Assembly: GCA_017469525.1 (NCBI GenBank)
Contig: JAFUGG010000019.1
Span: forward strand, 1 to 34,516
DNA: 34,516 nucleotides
Reading direction: 5' to 3'
Source: Bacteroidaceae bacterium
GTDB lineage: Bacteria; Bacteroidota; Bacteroidia; Bacteroidales; Bacteroidaceae
Below are positions 9,108 to 16,495 of this stretch, piece by piece. The notes below the pieces were generated by a model. That model saw only the letters and a list, made by a program, of their open reading frames with translations. It searched no databases and was not told the DNA's origin. Positions within the stretch are counted from its first letter, which is position 1. Each line of letters opens with the position of its first letter. The translations under genes and the position numbers were made by a program.

Positions 9108-9344
9108 ATGAAACCCAAAGCATTCCTCACTGTCTTGCTCCTGATTGCCGGACTCACATCGGCCCAAGCAGGGTTCGGCGTGCTCTTCCCTGGGAATCGC
9201 CTCTCAGACCTGGAGACAGGCATCGAAATGGCGGGTGGCGGGTGTCCAACGGCGGGTGATATCTACAATATGGCCGGCCAGCGTCTTCAGAAGCCTCAGC
9301 GCGGCATCAACATCGTCGCAGGCAAGAAGATATTAGTAAAGTAA
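9108..9344 (+). CDS. Tiny secreted protein: signal peptide plus C-terminal tail
   Basis: This 78-residue protein has a clear signal peptide (about residues 1-22, MKPKAFLTVLLLIAGLTSAQA). It then has about 30 residues of linker and a C-terminal tail reading IYNMAGQRLQKPQRGINI followed by a basic end, KKILVK. The same tail closes the large proteins ending at 30677 and 34060, where it follows real domains. Here nothing recognisable lies between export signal and tail. A weak -7-like sequence (about 9043-9051) lies upstream and a good terminator downstream at 9361. It may be a remnant left by internal deletion of a larger secreted protein, or a genuine small secreted peptide. No function can be assigned. 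Confidence 0.6.
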   Translation: MKPKAFLTVLLLIAGLTSAQAGFGVLFPGNRLSDLETGIEMAGGGCPTAGDIYNMAGQRLQKPQRGINIVAGKKILVK

Positions 9345-9360
9345 TGGTCTCACATAATGT

Positions 9361-9395
9361 AAAGAAAGCCCCCACGACTGATGTGGAGGCTTTCT
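9361..9395. terminator. Bidirectional Rho-independent terminator
   Basis: The sequence aaagaaagcccccac pairs with gtggaggctttctttt around a 7-base loop, giving a stem of about 14 bp with U-rich flanks on both strands. It can end the small gene at 9108-9344 and, on the other strand, gdhA. Confidence 0.85.
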
Positions 9396-9407
9396 TTTGT
9401 ATTATAT

Positions 9408-9433
9408 CTCCCCCTAAAGGGGGCAGGGGGGTC
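9408..9433. repeat. Short palindromic element (ctccccctaaaggggg type), intergenic
   Basis: This 26-bp element contains the palindrome ccccctaaaggggg followed by a G-rich arm. Its reverse complement matches 24254-24279, inside the GH18/macroglobulin gene, at 24 of 26 positions. It sits directly after the gdhA stop codon. Confidence 0.85.
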
Positions 9434-9434
9434 T

Positions 9435-10775
9435 TTATACAATTCCTTGAGCCATCATAGCTTTGGCGACTTTCATAAAGCCTGCCACGTTGGCACCCTT
9501 CACGTAGTTGACGTAGCCGTCGGCTTCTGTGCCGTACTTCACGCAATTCTCGTGGATGTTCTCCATAATCCAGAGCAGCTTTGCATCCACCTCTTCGGCA
9601 CTCCAGCTGAGGCGTTCGCTGTTCTGCGACATCTCGAGACCCGATACACTCACACCGCCTGCATTCGATGCCTTGCCCGGAGAGTAGAGAATCTTGGCTT
9701 CCTGGAAGACGCGGATTGCACCCGGCGTGCTGGGCATGTTGGCACCTTCAGCAACAGCGATGCAGCCGTTGGCAACCAGAGCCTTTGCCTGCTCCTCGTT
9801 CAGCTCGTTCTGCGTAGCGCAAGGCAGAGCGATGTCGGCCTTCTCGAACCAAGGCTTTGCACCGTCGCCCACGTATTTTGCCGTCGGATACTTGTCGACA
9901 TATTCCTTGATGCGGCCACGGTAAACCTGCTTCAGCTCCATGATGTAGTCGAGTTTCTCACGGTCGATGCCGTCGGGATCATAGATATAGCCGTCGCTGT
10001 CGCTCATCGTCATCACCTTGCCGCCAAGCTGCAGCACCTTCTCTGCTGCATACTGAGCCACGTTGCCTGCACCGGAGATGAGCACCTTCTTGCCTTCGAT
10101 GGTGTCGCCCTTCGTCTTCAGCATGGCGCGAAGGAAGTAAACGGTGCCGTAACCTGTAGCCTCAGGACGAATCAGCGAACCGCCGAACTCGAGGCCCTTG
10201 CCAGTCAGCACACCGCTGTACTCGCGCGTCAGCTTCTTATACATGCCGAACATATAGCCAACCTCACGACCGCCAACGCCGATGTCGCCTGCGGGAACGT
10301 CCGTGTCGGGACCGATGTGGCGCGTCAGCTCCAGCATGAAGGCTTGGCAGAAACGCATCACTTCGGCATTGCTCTTGCCACGGGGAGAGAAGTCTGAGCC
10401 GCCCTTGCCGCCGCCCATGGGCAACGTGGTCAGCGAGTTCTTGAAGGTCTGCTCGAAGGCCAGGAACTTCAGGATGCCGAGGTTCACGCTCGAGTGGAAG
10501 CGGATGCCGCCCTTGTACGGGCCAATGGCGTTGTTATGCTGGATGCGATAGCCCATGTTCGTCTGGATTTGGCCTTTGTCGTCCATCCACGTCACACGGA
10601 ACTGGTAAACGCGATCGGGAATGCAGAGACGTTCGATGAGGTTCACCTTTTCGAACTCGGGGTGCTTGTTGTACTCATCTTCGATGGTGCCCAGCACCTC
10701 TTCTACTGCCTGATGATACTCGGGTTCATTGGGGAAGCGTCTTTTCAGATCTTCCAAGACTTTCTTTGCGTCCAT
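9435..10775 (-). CDS. gdhA: NADP-specific glutamate dehydrogenase
   Basis: GdhA catalyses reversible reductive amination of 2-oxoglutarate with ammonium to glutamate, the main ammonia-assimilating reaction in many gut Bacteroidales. The 446-residue length is typical of the hexameric class. The glutamate-binding region has GPYKGGIRFH (K88) and LPMGGGKGGSDF (K124, which should be the catalytic lysine region), followed by PAGDIGVGGREVGYM. The nucleotide-binding domain has VLISGAGNVAQYAAEK, and SNAGGVSVSG follows. NADP specificity is inferred from overall resemblance to bacterial NADP enzymes, not from one residue. It is a single gene with its own promoter (10826-10856) and a shared terminator (9361-9395). 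Confidence 0.97.
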   Translation of the reverse strand: MDAKKVLEDLKRRFPNEPEYHQAVEEVLGTIEDEYNKHPEFEKVNLIERLCIPDRVYQFRVTWMDDKGQIQTNMGYRIQHNNAIGPYKGGIRFHSSVNLGILKFLAFEQTFKNSLTTLPMGGGKGGSDFSPRGKSNAEVMRFCQAFMLELTRHIGPDTDVPAGDIGVGGREVGYMFGMYKKLTREYSGVLTGKGLEFGGSLIRPEATGYGTVYFLRAMLKTKGDTIEGKKVLISGAGNVAQYAAEKVLQLGGKVMTMSDSDGYIYDPDGIDREKLDYIMELKQVYRGRIKEYVDKYPTAKYVGDGAKPWFEKADIALPCATQNELNEEQAKALVANGCIAVAEGANMPSTPGAIRVFQEAKILYSPGKASNAGGVSVSGLEMSQNSERLSWSAEEVDAKLLWIMENIHENCVKYGTEADGYVNYVKGANVAGFMKVAKAMMAQGIV

Positions 10776-10825
10776 AGTTTAAGTAATTATGAGTTTAGCT
10801 AATCTTTTGTTTTCGTTTCTGCTTG

Positions 10826-10856
10826 CAAAATTACAGCAAAAGGCATAATCCTGCAA
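10826..10856 (-). promoter_or_regulatory. gdhA promoter
   Basis: On the minus strand, TAATTTTG (10826-10833) fits the TAnnTTTG -7 element. A TTGC (10853-10856) lies exactly 19 bp upstream as the -33 element. The start codon follows about 50 bp downstream. Confidence 0.7.
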
Positions 10857-10943
10857 CTTTTTGAAAGGAAAAATCAGCAAAACGATACACTTTGCTATAT
10901 TATTTGATATATATCAAGAATAATGATGCAACGCAAAGCCTGT

Positions 10944-12578
10944 TTATTCCTTTTTGCGCCATTTGATGTAAAGCGGCTTCAGCCGCGAGAGCATCTCTAT
11001 GCCAAAGACAGGCCAGTAGGGCAGGCGGCGGGCATTTGTGCGAACGGCAGGGATGTCGAGCAGCAGGAAAAGCATCGTCATCAAGCCGCTGCACCAGACC
11101 ACGATGCCATAGACTTGCTTCAAGGCCACGGACATCATGGAATGCAGATAGTAGGTGCCCATGAACTCTCCCATGTCGAAGCGGCTCATGTCGAGATGAG
11201 ACAAGGTCAGCTGGCTGCCATAGCGGCTGATGTCGTCGTTCAGGAAATGCGAGAAGAACGTCGTATAGACGCCGTAACCGGCTGCACCGGCAAGGTACAT
11301 GTGGAAGATGTTGAAGACGAAGAGGCCCATGAAGAACTGTTCGAGGTCGGGGATGCTCTCGTCGAGCGACCACATGAGCGTGGCGGCAAGTATGGCGTAG
11401 GCTGCTCCGCGAAGCATGATGGCAGGCCGCCACACCTCAATGGGAGCGTTCACGTCGAGCATCAGATACATGATGACGGCATAAGCCGTGATGCAACCGA
11501 AGCCGATGCCCAGCAGCTTCCACACCTTCCACTTCATCACCTTCAGCCATAGCAAGTCGATGATGACACCGACGTACACGCCCGGCAAGGCCCAGAGGAA
11601 CTGCTTCTCCTTCGTCAGCTCCTCCAAGCCAACCACTTCCTCGTACCATATCTCCTCCAACGTATGCTCGCAGCCCAGCAGAAGTTCGCCGATGGCTGTC
11701 ACGACAAGAATGGGCAGGACGTTGCGATAGGAGAAGATTTTGAGCGAGACATAAGGGTTGCTGACATGCGAAAGCCTGTGCATGATGAGAGCGGCCAGCA
11801 TCAGCGACACGCCAAGCAACAGCCTGAGGTTACGGCTCTCCATCCACATCCGGTAGTCGCCATATACCATAATATATGATACCATGAGCATGAGCAGGCT
11901 GATGAGCAGTCCGCTGAAGAGGTCGATGCCTTTGAGAGGCAGGCGCCCGGGCATGGGGCAGAACGGTCGGCACAGGCAAAGTTGTGTAAGCAAGATGAAG
12001 GACATCGTGCCAACTGTGAAGACATGCATCATCTGCCACGTGAAGTGATGGGCAAACCAGGCTGCCAGGAAGCCGCTGCCTTCGATGGCCGTCAGCAGGA
12101 CGATGTGCAGCACAGGGAAGAAGACGGCAAAGTCGCGGCGCGGCGTTATCCAGAGCTGGATGTTCGACATGCACTCGAACGTGCCTTGTATCTTAGCCAT
12201 GCCCGCCACGAAACACACGACCAGCAGCACGGGCATCGACTGGCAATGCATCGTGATGAGGTTGCAGACAGCAATGGTGATGGCAGCTCCGCAGAGGAGT
12301 TGCTGGTTTGTGAAGCGGAACTTCATCCTGAAGAGCATCGGGAAATAGATGGCCATGCCTGCCAGTCCTGCATAGAGCAGCATCAGCAGGTCCTCTATCA
12401 TGAAGTTCGTGGTGCCTCGGATGCTGTCCAGCGCTCCCAGATACATGCCGCTGGTGAACTGCACACAGAAGACCGTCACGACGTATATCCAGGGCTGGAT
12501 GCGCTTGGGTACCCAAGGCCGGAACATGGGCATCATGAAGCCCATGCCCGCTGGTGGTGGGGGAGGTAGTGGCAGCAT
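10944..12578 (-). CDS. MFS efflux transporter, EmrB/DHA2-like
   Basis: This inner-membrane proton-driven exporter probably works with the adaptor and outer-membrane channel encoded just upstream in the transcript. The 544-residue protein has a proline-rich cytoplasmic start (MLPLPPPPPAGMGF) and then roughly 12-14 hydrophobic segments, for example VVTVFCVQFTSGMYLGAL, LLMLLYAGLAGMAIYFPML and AITIAVCNLITMHC. The C terminus is basic (IKWRKKE). The layout fits the DHA2 family seen in Bacteroidetes EmrAB-like systems. Its ATG lies 1 bp after the stop of the adaptor gene, which indicates translational coupling. The exported substrate is unknown; drugs, bile-type amphiphiles or fatty acids are usual for the family. 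Confidence 0.85.
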   Translation of the reverse strand: MLPLPPPPPAGMGFMMPMFRPWVPKRIQPWIYVVTVFCVQFTSGMYLGALDSIRGTTNFMIEDLLMLLYAGLAGMAIYFPMLFRMKFRFTNQQLLCGAAITIAVCNLITMHCQSMPVLLVVCFVAGMAKIQGTFECMSNIQLWITPRRDFAVFFPVLHIVLLTAIEGSGFLAAWFAHHFTWQMMHVFTVGTMSFILLTQLCLCRPFCPMPGRLPLKGIDLFSGLLISLLMLMVSYIMVYGDYRMWMESRNLRLLLGVSLMLAALIMHRLSHVSNPYVSLKIFSYRNVLPILVVTAIGELLLGCEHTLEEIWYEEVVGLEELTKEKQFLWALPGVYVGVIIDLLWLKVMKWKVWKLLGIGFGCITAYAVIMYLMLDVNAPIEVWRPAIMLRGAAYAILAATLMWSLDESIPDLEQFFMGLFVFNIFHMYLAGAAGYGVYTTFFSHFLNDDISRYGSQLTLSHLDMSRFDMGEFMGTYYLHSMMSVALKQVYGIVVWCSGLMTMLFLLLDIPAVRTNARRLPYWPVFGIEMLSRLKPLYIKWRKKE

Positions 12579-12579
12579 C

Positions 12580-13611
12580 TCAGTACATCACTTTGCATTC
12601 CATGTTGTAGCCGGCACGCAGTTGCTTCAGCTTGTCGGCCTCATCATCAAGAGCTATGCGCACCGTCACCCGTTGCTCCACCTTCACGAAGTTGCCCGTG
12701 GCATTGTCGATGGGCAGGAGCGAGAAGGCTGAGCCTGTGGCATCCGAGATGCGTTCCACGCGTCCCTTGTACTCTACATCGGGAACTGCATCGGCCGTCA
12801 TCTTCACTTCCGAGCCGACATGGATGTGGTGCAGTTGGCTCTCCTTGAAGTTTGCCTCTACCCATTTCTCTTCGTCCGAGACGATGTCCACCAAAGTCTG
12901 CCCGGGCTGGACGAGCTGACCTTCTTGTATGTCCTTCGTGCCGAGCACGCCGTCGCATGTTGCCGTGATGTAGCAGTAGGAGAGGTTCAGCCTTGCCAGG
13001 TCCACGGCGGCGCGAGCCAGCTCCAGCGATGCGTTGGCAGCCGAGAGGTGGTGCTGTTGTTCGGCCTTGACGAGGTGCTGGGCGGCCTGCGAGCGTTGGA
13101 CTTGTTCGTAGCGTGCCTTCGCAGAGAGGTAGGCTGTGTGGACATTGTCGTACTGCTGACGTGTTACGGCATCTTCGCTGAGCAGCTTCTCGAAGCGTTT
13201 GTCCTCTCGCAAGGCATTCTCCATCTGGGCACGAGCTTCTTCGATGCCTGCCTCCGTCACGGCGATGTTACCTTCCGTCGTGTGGATGCTGCTGCCGGTG
13301 GCTTTGCTGCCTTGTTCTGCGCGAGCCAGGTCTGCCTCGGCCTGTGCCAGGCGCAGACGGAACTCGGCAGGCTCGATGATGACCAGCGTGTCGCCCTTGC
13401 GGACCGGCTGGAACTCGTGGAAGCGCACCTCGCGGATGAAGCCCTGCACGCGGGTGTTCTGCGGCGTGATGTGCTGGCGGACGCGGGCATTGTCGGTGTA
13501 TTCCACGTTGCCCAGGTGTGCGAACTGTAGTGTTACGATGATTGCGCCAGCCAGCAGGAAGCCGATGATGACGCAGTTGTAGATGATGGTGGTGAGTCTA
13601 TGTTTTTCCAT
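12580..13611 (-). CDS. HlyD/EmrA-family periplasmic adaptor
   Basis: This membrane-fusion protein links the MFS pump to the TolC-like channel across the periplasm. Of 343 residues, an N-terminal anchor helix (about 9-31, YNCVIIGFLLAGAIIVTLQF) is followed by NVEYTDNARVRQHITPQNTRVQGFI, the start of the lipoyl/barrel-sandwich half. A long alanine- and glutamine-rich helical hairpin (about 85-200) comes next. The returning half has SYCYITATCDGVLGTKDIQEGQLVQPGQ, then the beta-barrel part with KWVEANFKESQLHHIHVG. All are typical of EmrA. It is the middle gene of the operon, 63 bp after the TolC-type gene and 1 bp before the MFS gene. Confidence 0.92.
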   Translation of the reverse strand: MEKHRLTTIIYNCVIIGFLLAGAIIVTLQFAHLGNVEYTDNARVRQHITPQNTRVQGFIREVRFHEFQPVRKGDTLVIIEPAEFRLRLAQAEADLARAEQGSKATGSSIHTTEGNIAVTEAGIEEARAQMENALREDKRFEKLLSEDAVTRQQYDNVHTAYLSAKARYEQVQRSQAAQHLVKAEQQHHLSAANASLELARAAVDLARLNLSYCYITATCDGVLGTKDIQEGQLVQPGQTLVDIVSDEEKWVEANFKESQLHHIHVGSEVKMTADAVPDVEYKGRVERISDATGSAFSLLPIDNATGNFVKVEQRVTVRIALDDEADKLKQLRAGYNMECKVMY

Positions 13612-13674
13612 TTTTGTTGTTTTTAGGGTCTATAGGGACCTTAAGGTCTTTAAGGACTTAAGTCGTATCTTTGT

Positions 13675-15000
13675 TTATAGCGTTCCGCTCAGGAACTTGA
13701 GGTTATAGTATTTCAGCAGGAGGTTGATGCGGCTGTTGACGAGTCGGAGCCCGGCGTCGAGCCTTTGGTTGGCGGCATCCACCATGTCCGTGACGAGGGC
13801 AAGCCCGTTCTCGTAGCGGTTGTTGATGACGTCGTAGTTCTGTGTGGCCAGTTCCACGCTCTTCAGGCTTGTGGAGAGCTCTGCCTGAGCCGTCAGGAGG
13901 TCGTTGTAGGCTGCCTGTATCGCGTCCTCTATTCCCTCTACAGCACTTTGATGTTGCTGCCTGGCGGTCTCGGCCTGCTGGCGTGCCTGCCGCACCTTCT
14001 TGCTGTTCTTGTAGAGCGAGCCGAAGCGGTACTTCATGCCCACACCCACGAAGAAGTAGTTCATGTTCTTGTTGATGTTGGGAATCTCGATGGTGATGGG
14101 GCCGTCGAGATGCTCTTCTGCCACGATGGCGACGGACGGTCGGCGGGCACTCTTCTCCAGCCTGACCTTCTGTTCGCTCATGTCGATGCCGAGCTTCGAG
14201 CGCTGGAGGGCAGGTGCGTTGTCTGTCGCTTCGGCCTGCCAGAACTGTTCCGATGTGGCGATGCGCTCCTCGTCGTGCTCGAAGGCTTCGGTGGGCAGTA
14301 TCTCCACGTCGCCGTCTATGCCGAGGGCAGTCAGCAGCTGGTGGTTGATGGTCTTTGCGCTGTTCTGCACTTGTGTGCGTCCCAGTTTCAGGCTTTCCAT
14401 CTGAAGCTCATAGCGCGTCAAGTCGTTGCGCAACGCCACACCCTCGCTCTGCCGCTTCTGCGTATGGTCGATGAGGATGGATGTCAGGGCGATGTTCTCG
14501 TCAAAGACACGTTCCTGATTCTTCAGGTTGTGCAGTCCGAGGTAATAGCCCACCAGCATCATCCTGACGCGCTGTCTGTTATCCACGGCATTCACCTCGG
14601 CCATCTTCAGTGCCAGCTTGCTGAGGCTGATGCCGCTCTCAATGGCACCGCCGGTGTAGATGGGCATCTGGGCAGTCAGGGCAAAGTTGTTGCCATAGTG
14701 CGGAATGTGTACGCCGAAGCCGTCCGAGAAGTCGCGGTCCGTGATGCGTCCGCCGCCCAGATAGGAGAAGGCCAGCGAAGCGTCCACGTCCGGCAGGCGT
14801 TCTGCCTTGGCGGCAGCCACGCCTGCCTCGGCCTCGCGGATGGAAGATTCAAAACTCTTGATGGAGGTGTTGTGCTCGTCGGCCGTGCGGAACAGTTGTT
14901 CCAGCGACATCGTCAATGTACGGCTCTGAGCAGTCAGCCTCCCTGGATTGCTCCCGATTGCCAACACTACGGCAAACGTGAGCAGGGATGTCTTGCTCAT
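13675..15000 (-). CDS. TolC-family outer-membrane efflux protein
   Basis: This is the outer-membrane channel of the tripartite pump. The 441-residue protein has a signal peptide ending near RLTAQ and two outer-membrane efflux repeats. The first has LFRTADEHNTSIKSFES, then AAKAERLPDVDASLAFSYLGGG, then PIYTGGAIESGISLSKL; the second has ARRPSVAIVAEEHLDG, then GVGMKYRFGSLYKNSKKVRQA, and a long C-terminal helix ending at DMVDAANQRLDAGLRLVNSRINLLL. Being first in the operon is common for Bacteroidetes pumps. The promoter at 15196-15203 implies a leader of about 190 nt that contains a small reading frame and possible hairpins. Confidence 0.92.
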   Translation of the reverse strand: MSKTSLLTFAVVLAIGSNPGRLTAQSRTLTMSLEQLFRTADEHNTSIKSFESSIREAEAGVAAAKAERLPDVDASLAFSYLGGGRITDRDFSDGFGVHIPHYGNNFALTAQMPIYTGGAIESGISLSKLALKMAEVNAVDNRQRVRMMLVGYYLGLHNLKNQERVFDENIALTSILIDHTQKRQSEGVALRNDLTRYELQMESLKLGRTQVQNSAKTINHQLLTALGIDGDVEILPTEAFEHDEERIATSEQFWQAEATDNAPALQRSKLGIDMSEQKVRLEKSARRPSVAIVAEEHLDGPITIEIPNINKNMNYFFVGVGMKYRFGSLYKNSKKVRQARQQAETARQQHQSAVEGIEDAIQAAYNDLLTAQAELSTSLKSVELATQNYDVINNRYENGLALVTDMVDAANQRLDAGLRLVNSRINLLLKYYNLKFLSGTL

Positions 15001-15085
15001 AAATAAATGATAAAAAGATAGAATGGAATAATGAAAGATAAGAACAGATGCGACGGGCTAAGCCAGTCCCGTCAGTCCGTCTCCG

Positions 15086-15172
15086 CTAATGCTGACAGCT
15101 GCGTCCCCATTTATGAAAAGCATGAATGGAGTTGATTTGGTGTATTTCCAAGTTATGGTATCGCAGCGCCAT
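15086..15172 (-). CDS. Possible leader peptide of the efflux operon
   Basis: A 28-codon frame, starting MALRYHNLEIHQINSIHAFH and ending SCQH, begins roughly 15-20 nt after the inferred transcription start and ends about 85 nt before the TolC-type gene. It is histidine-rich (5 His). After its stop, gacggg and cccgtc can pair around a 10-base loop. This could be a translated attenuator or simply chance in a long leader. I saw no ribosome-stalling motif, and no homologue is known to me. Confidence 0.25.
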   Translation of the reverse strand: MALRYHNLEIHQINSIHAFHKWGRSCQH

Positions 15173-15195
15173 GTGTTTTTTTTGTTTTGCGGCTG

Positions 15196-15203
15196 CAAAG
15201 GTA
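15196..15203 (-). promoter_or_regulatory. -7 element for the efflux operon
   Basis: On the minus strand these bases read TACCTTTG, a perfect TAnnTTTG match. The -33 position is not a clear TTTG. The distance to the TolC-type start codon is about 190 nt. Confidence 0.6.
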
Positions 15204-15217
15204 CGACATTTTGCTGA

Positions 15218-15340
15218 GAAATGAAAGAATGAAGGAATGAAAAAATGAGAAAAATCAGTCAGTGTGCTTTTCATTCCTTCATTTTTTCATTCTTTCATTC
15301 TCTCATTTTTCGTTCTTTCATTCTTTCATTTCTCATTCTT
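15218..15340. repeat. Inverted simple-repeat block (aatgaaag / ctttcatt)
   Basis: Purine-rich 8-bp units of the gaatgaaa type (about 15218-15254) face pyrimidine-rich units of the ttcattct type (about 15268-15338). They can form a long imperfect hairpin directly after the comF stop and upstream of the efflux promoter. It may act as a transcription stop for comF, but the sequence class (7-9 bp slippage repeats) recurs in other junctions here. Confidence 0.7.
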
Positions 15341-15343
15341 ACA

Positions 15344-16033
15344 CTATCCGCCTGCAAAGGCAAGAGGAAGGATGCAGATCTTGGCTTGCTCGTCGGCATG
15401 TTGAAGAGCTTCAGAACATGCACCGAGCGTGGCACCTGTGGTCATCACGTCGTCCACGATGACAAAGGTTTTGCCTCGCCACTCGTCGGGAACCGACGCA
15501 CGATAGATGCCTTCGGCATTCTTCAGGCGTGCTTCGCCTTTCAATGTCGACTGCGGTTTGCGGTTCTTCGTGCGCTTGATGAGATTCACGACGGGCAGTC
15601 CCGTTACCTCTGCCATGCCGCGTGCCAGCATCTCAGCCTGGTTGTAGCCACGCTTCCAACGTCGCCATCGCGTCAGTGGCACGGGCACCAGGGCATCGAC
15701 GCCTTCCCAGAAGTCCAGCCTTTGTGCTTCCATCGCAGCCCATCTGCCCAGCTTGACAGCCAGGTCGCTCATGCCGTGGAACTTGAAGTTGATGATGAGA
15801 TTGTGGTAGGGCGAGTAATGGTTGTAGGCGAGCAGCGTCGTTCCCTTTTTGATGTCGACCCTGTCCCACAGCATTCGCAGCAGCAGGTTGTCCTTGATGT
15901 TCGTGATGCGATGTCGCGGCAAACCGATGGCGCAGAAGGCACACATCACGTCCTCGCTCTCCATGAGCAGCTTGCCGCACACCGGGCACAGCCTCGGCAG
16001 CAGCAGTTCCTTCAGGTCAGACAATATGCTCAT
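15344..16033 (-). CDS. comF: ComF family phosphoribosyltransferase-like protein
   Basis: ComF proteins help natural transformation, probably in uptake or processing of single-stranded DNA, and carry a type I phosphoribosyltransferase fold. The 229-residue protein has an N-terminal four-cysteine zinc finger (C16, C19, C31, C34: CPVCG and CAFC). Next come the conserved DALVPVPLTRWRRWKRGYNQAE and the PRPP-binding loop VIVDDVMTTGATL near the C terminus. The length is typical. It has its own promoter at 16067-16097 and is a single gene. Whether this organism is naturally competent cannot be told from the window. Confidence 0.93.
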   Translation of the reverse strand: MSILSDLKELLLPRLCPVCGKLLMESEDVMCAFCAIGLPRHRITNIKDNLLLRMLWDRVDIKKGTTLLAYNHYSPYHNLIINFKFHGMSDLAVKLGRWAAMEAQRLDFWEGVDALVPVPLTRWRRWKRGYNQAEMLARGMAEVTGLPVVNLIKRTKNRKPQSTLKGEARLKNAEGIYRASVPDEWRGKTFVIVDDVMTTGATLGACSEALQHADEQAKICILPLAFAGG

Positions 16034-16066
16034 CGTTCCGCGCGTTATTTATAATAATGTATAGGG

Positions 16067-16097
16067 CAAAGGTACGAAAAAGTAAGCGAAACACAAA
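16067..16097 (-). promoter_or_regulatory. comF promoter
   Basis: On the minus strand TTTG (16094-16097), a 19-bp spacer and TACCTTTG (16067-16074) form a textbook Bacteroidetes sigma-70 promoter. The ATG is 33 bp downstream of the -7 element. Confidence 0.85.
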
Positions 16098-16144
16098 GAA
16101 AATACGATACTTTATTCCCGAGCGGGAACTGAAACGTGAGGAAT

Positions 16145-16364
16145 CACGCTTTGCTTTGGAGAACTTCGTCAACTTCTGCAGAGAAGTTTGCAAAGTTCTG
16201 CAGAGAAGTCAGCCAACTTCTCTTGTGGCGTGCTAAGGCATGACTGGAGGACTTGGGTAAATCCATGTGTCGAGTTAGTGATAGGGACGTGTCGCGTTGG
16301 CGATAGGGACGCGTCCCTTTTGGGGGAAGGACGTGTCGTGTTGTTATAGCCGACTTTTGGGTGT
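16145..16364. repeat. 22-bp-period array, about 10 units, two sequence families in one phase
   Basis: Unit starts fall at 16145, 16167, 16189, 16211, 16233, 16255, 16277, 16299, 16321 and 16343. Units at 16167 and 16189 share ttctgcagagaagt, an inverted motif, with weaker echoes at 16145, 16211 and 16233. Units at 16255, 16277, 16299 and 16321 share the (g)gacgtgtcg(c/t)gtt motif; the one at 16299 contains the perfect palindrome agggacgcgtccct. The last window (16343) has little similarity. The rest of the 462-bp comF-pepD gap holds the two promoters and an aattcat repeat (about 16418-16442). Confidence 0.8.
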
Positions 16365-16454
16365 AGTGAACCTCAGTGGAGCAGTTTTTTGTAAACTATG
16401 GGCAAAAAACTTAAATAATTCATAATTCATAATTCATAATTCGCAATTTTTTCG

Positions 16455-16462
16455 TAAATTTG
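16455..16462 (+). promoter_or_regulatory. pepD -7 element
   Basis: Reads TAAATTTG, a TAnnTTTG match 33 bp before the pepD ATG. The expected -33 position falls at the edge of a short aattcat tandem repeat and shows no clear TTTG. Confidence 0.65.
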
Positions 16463-16495
16463 ACCTCAAATTACCATTAACAATAACTAAAGACT

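Noticed and set aside
15173..15274. 62-codon frame extending the leader peptide upstream
   Set aside because: Most of the extension lies upstream of the inferred transcription start and reads through simple repeats; only the last 28 codons are plausible.
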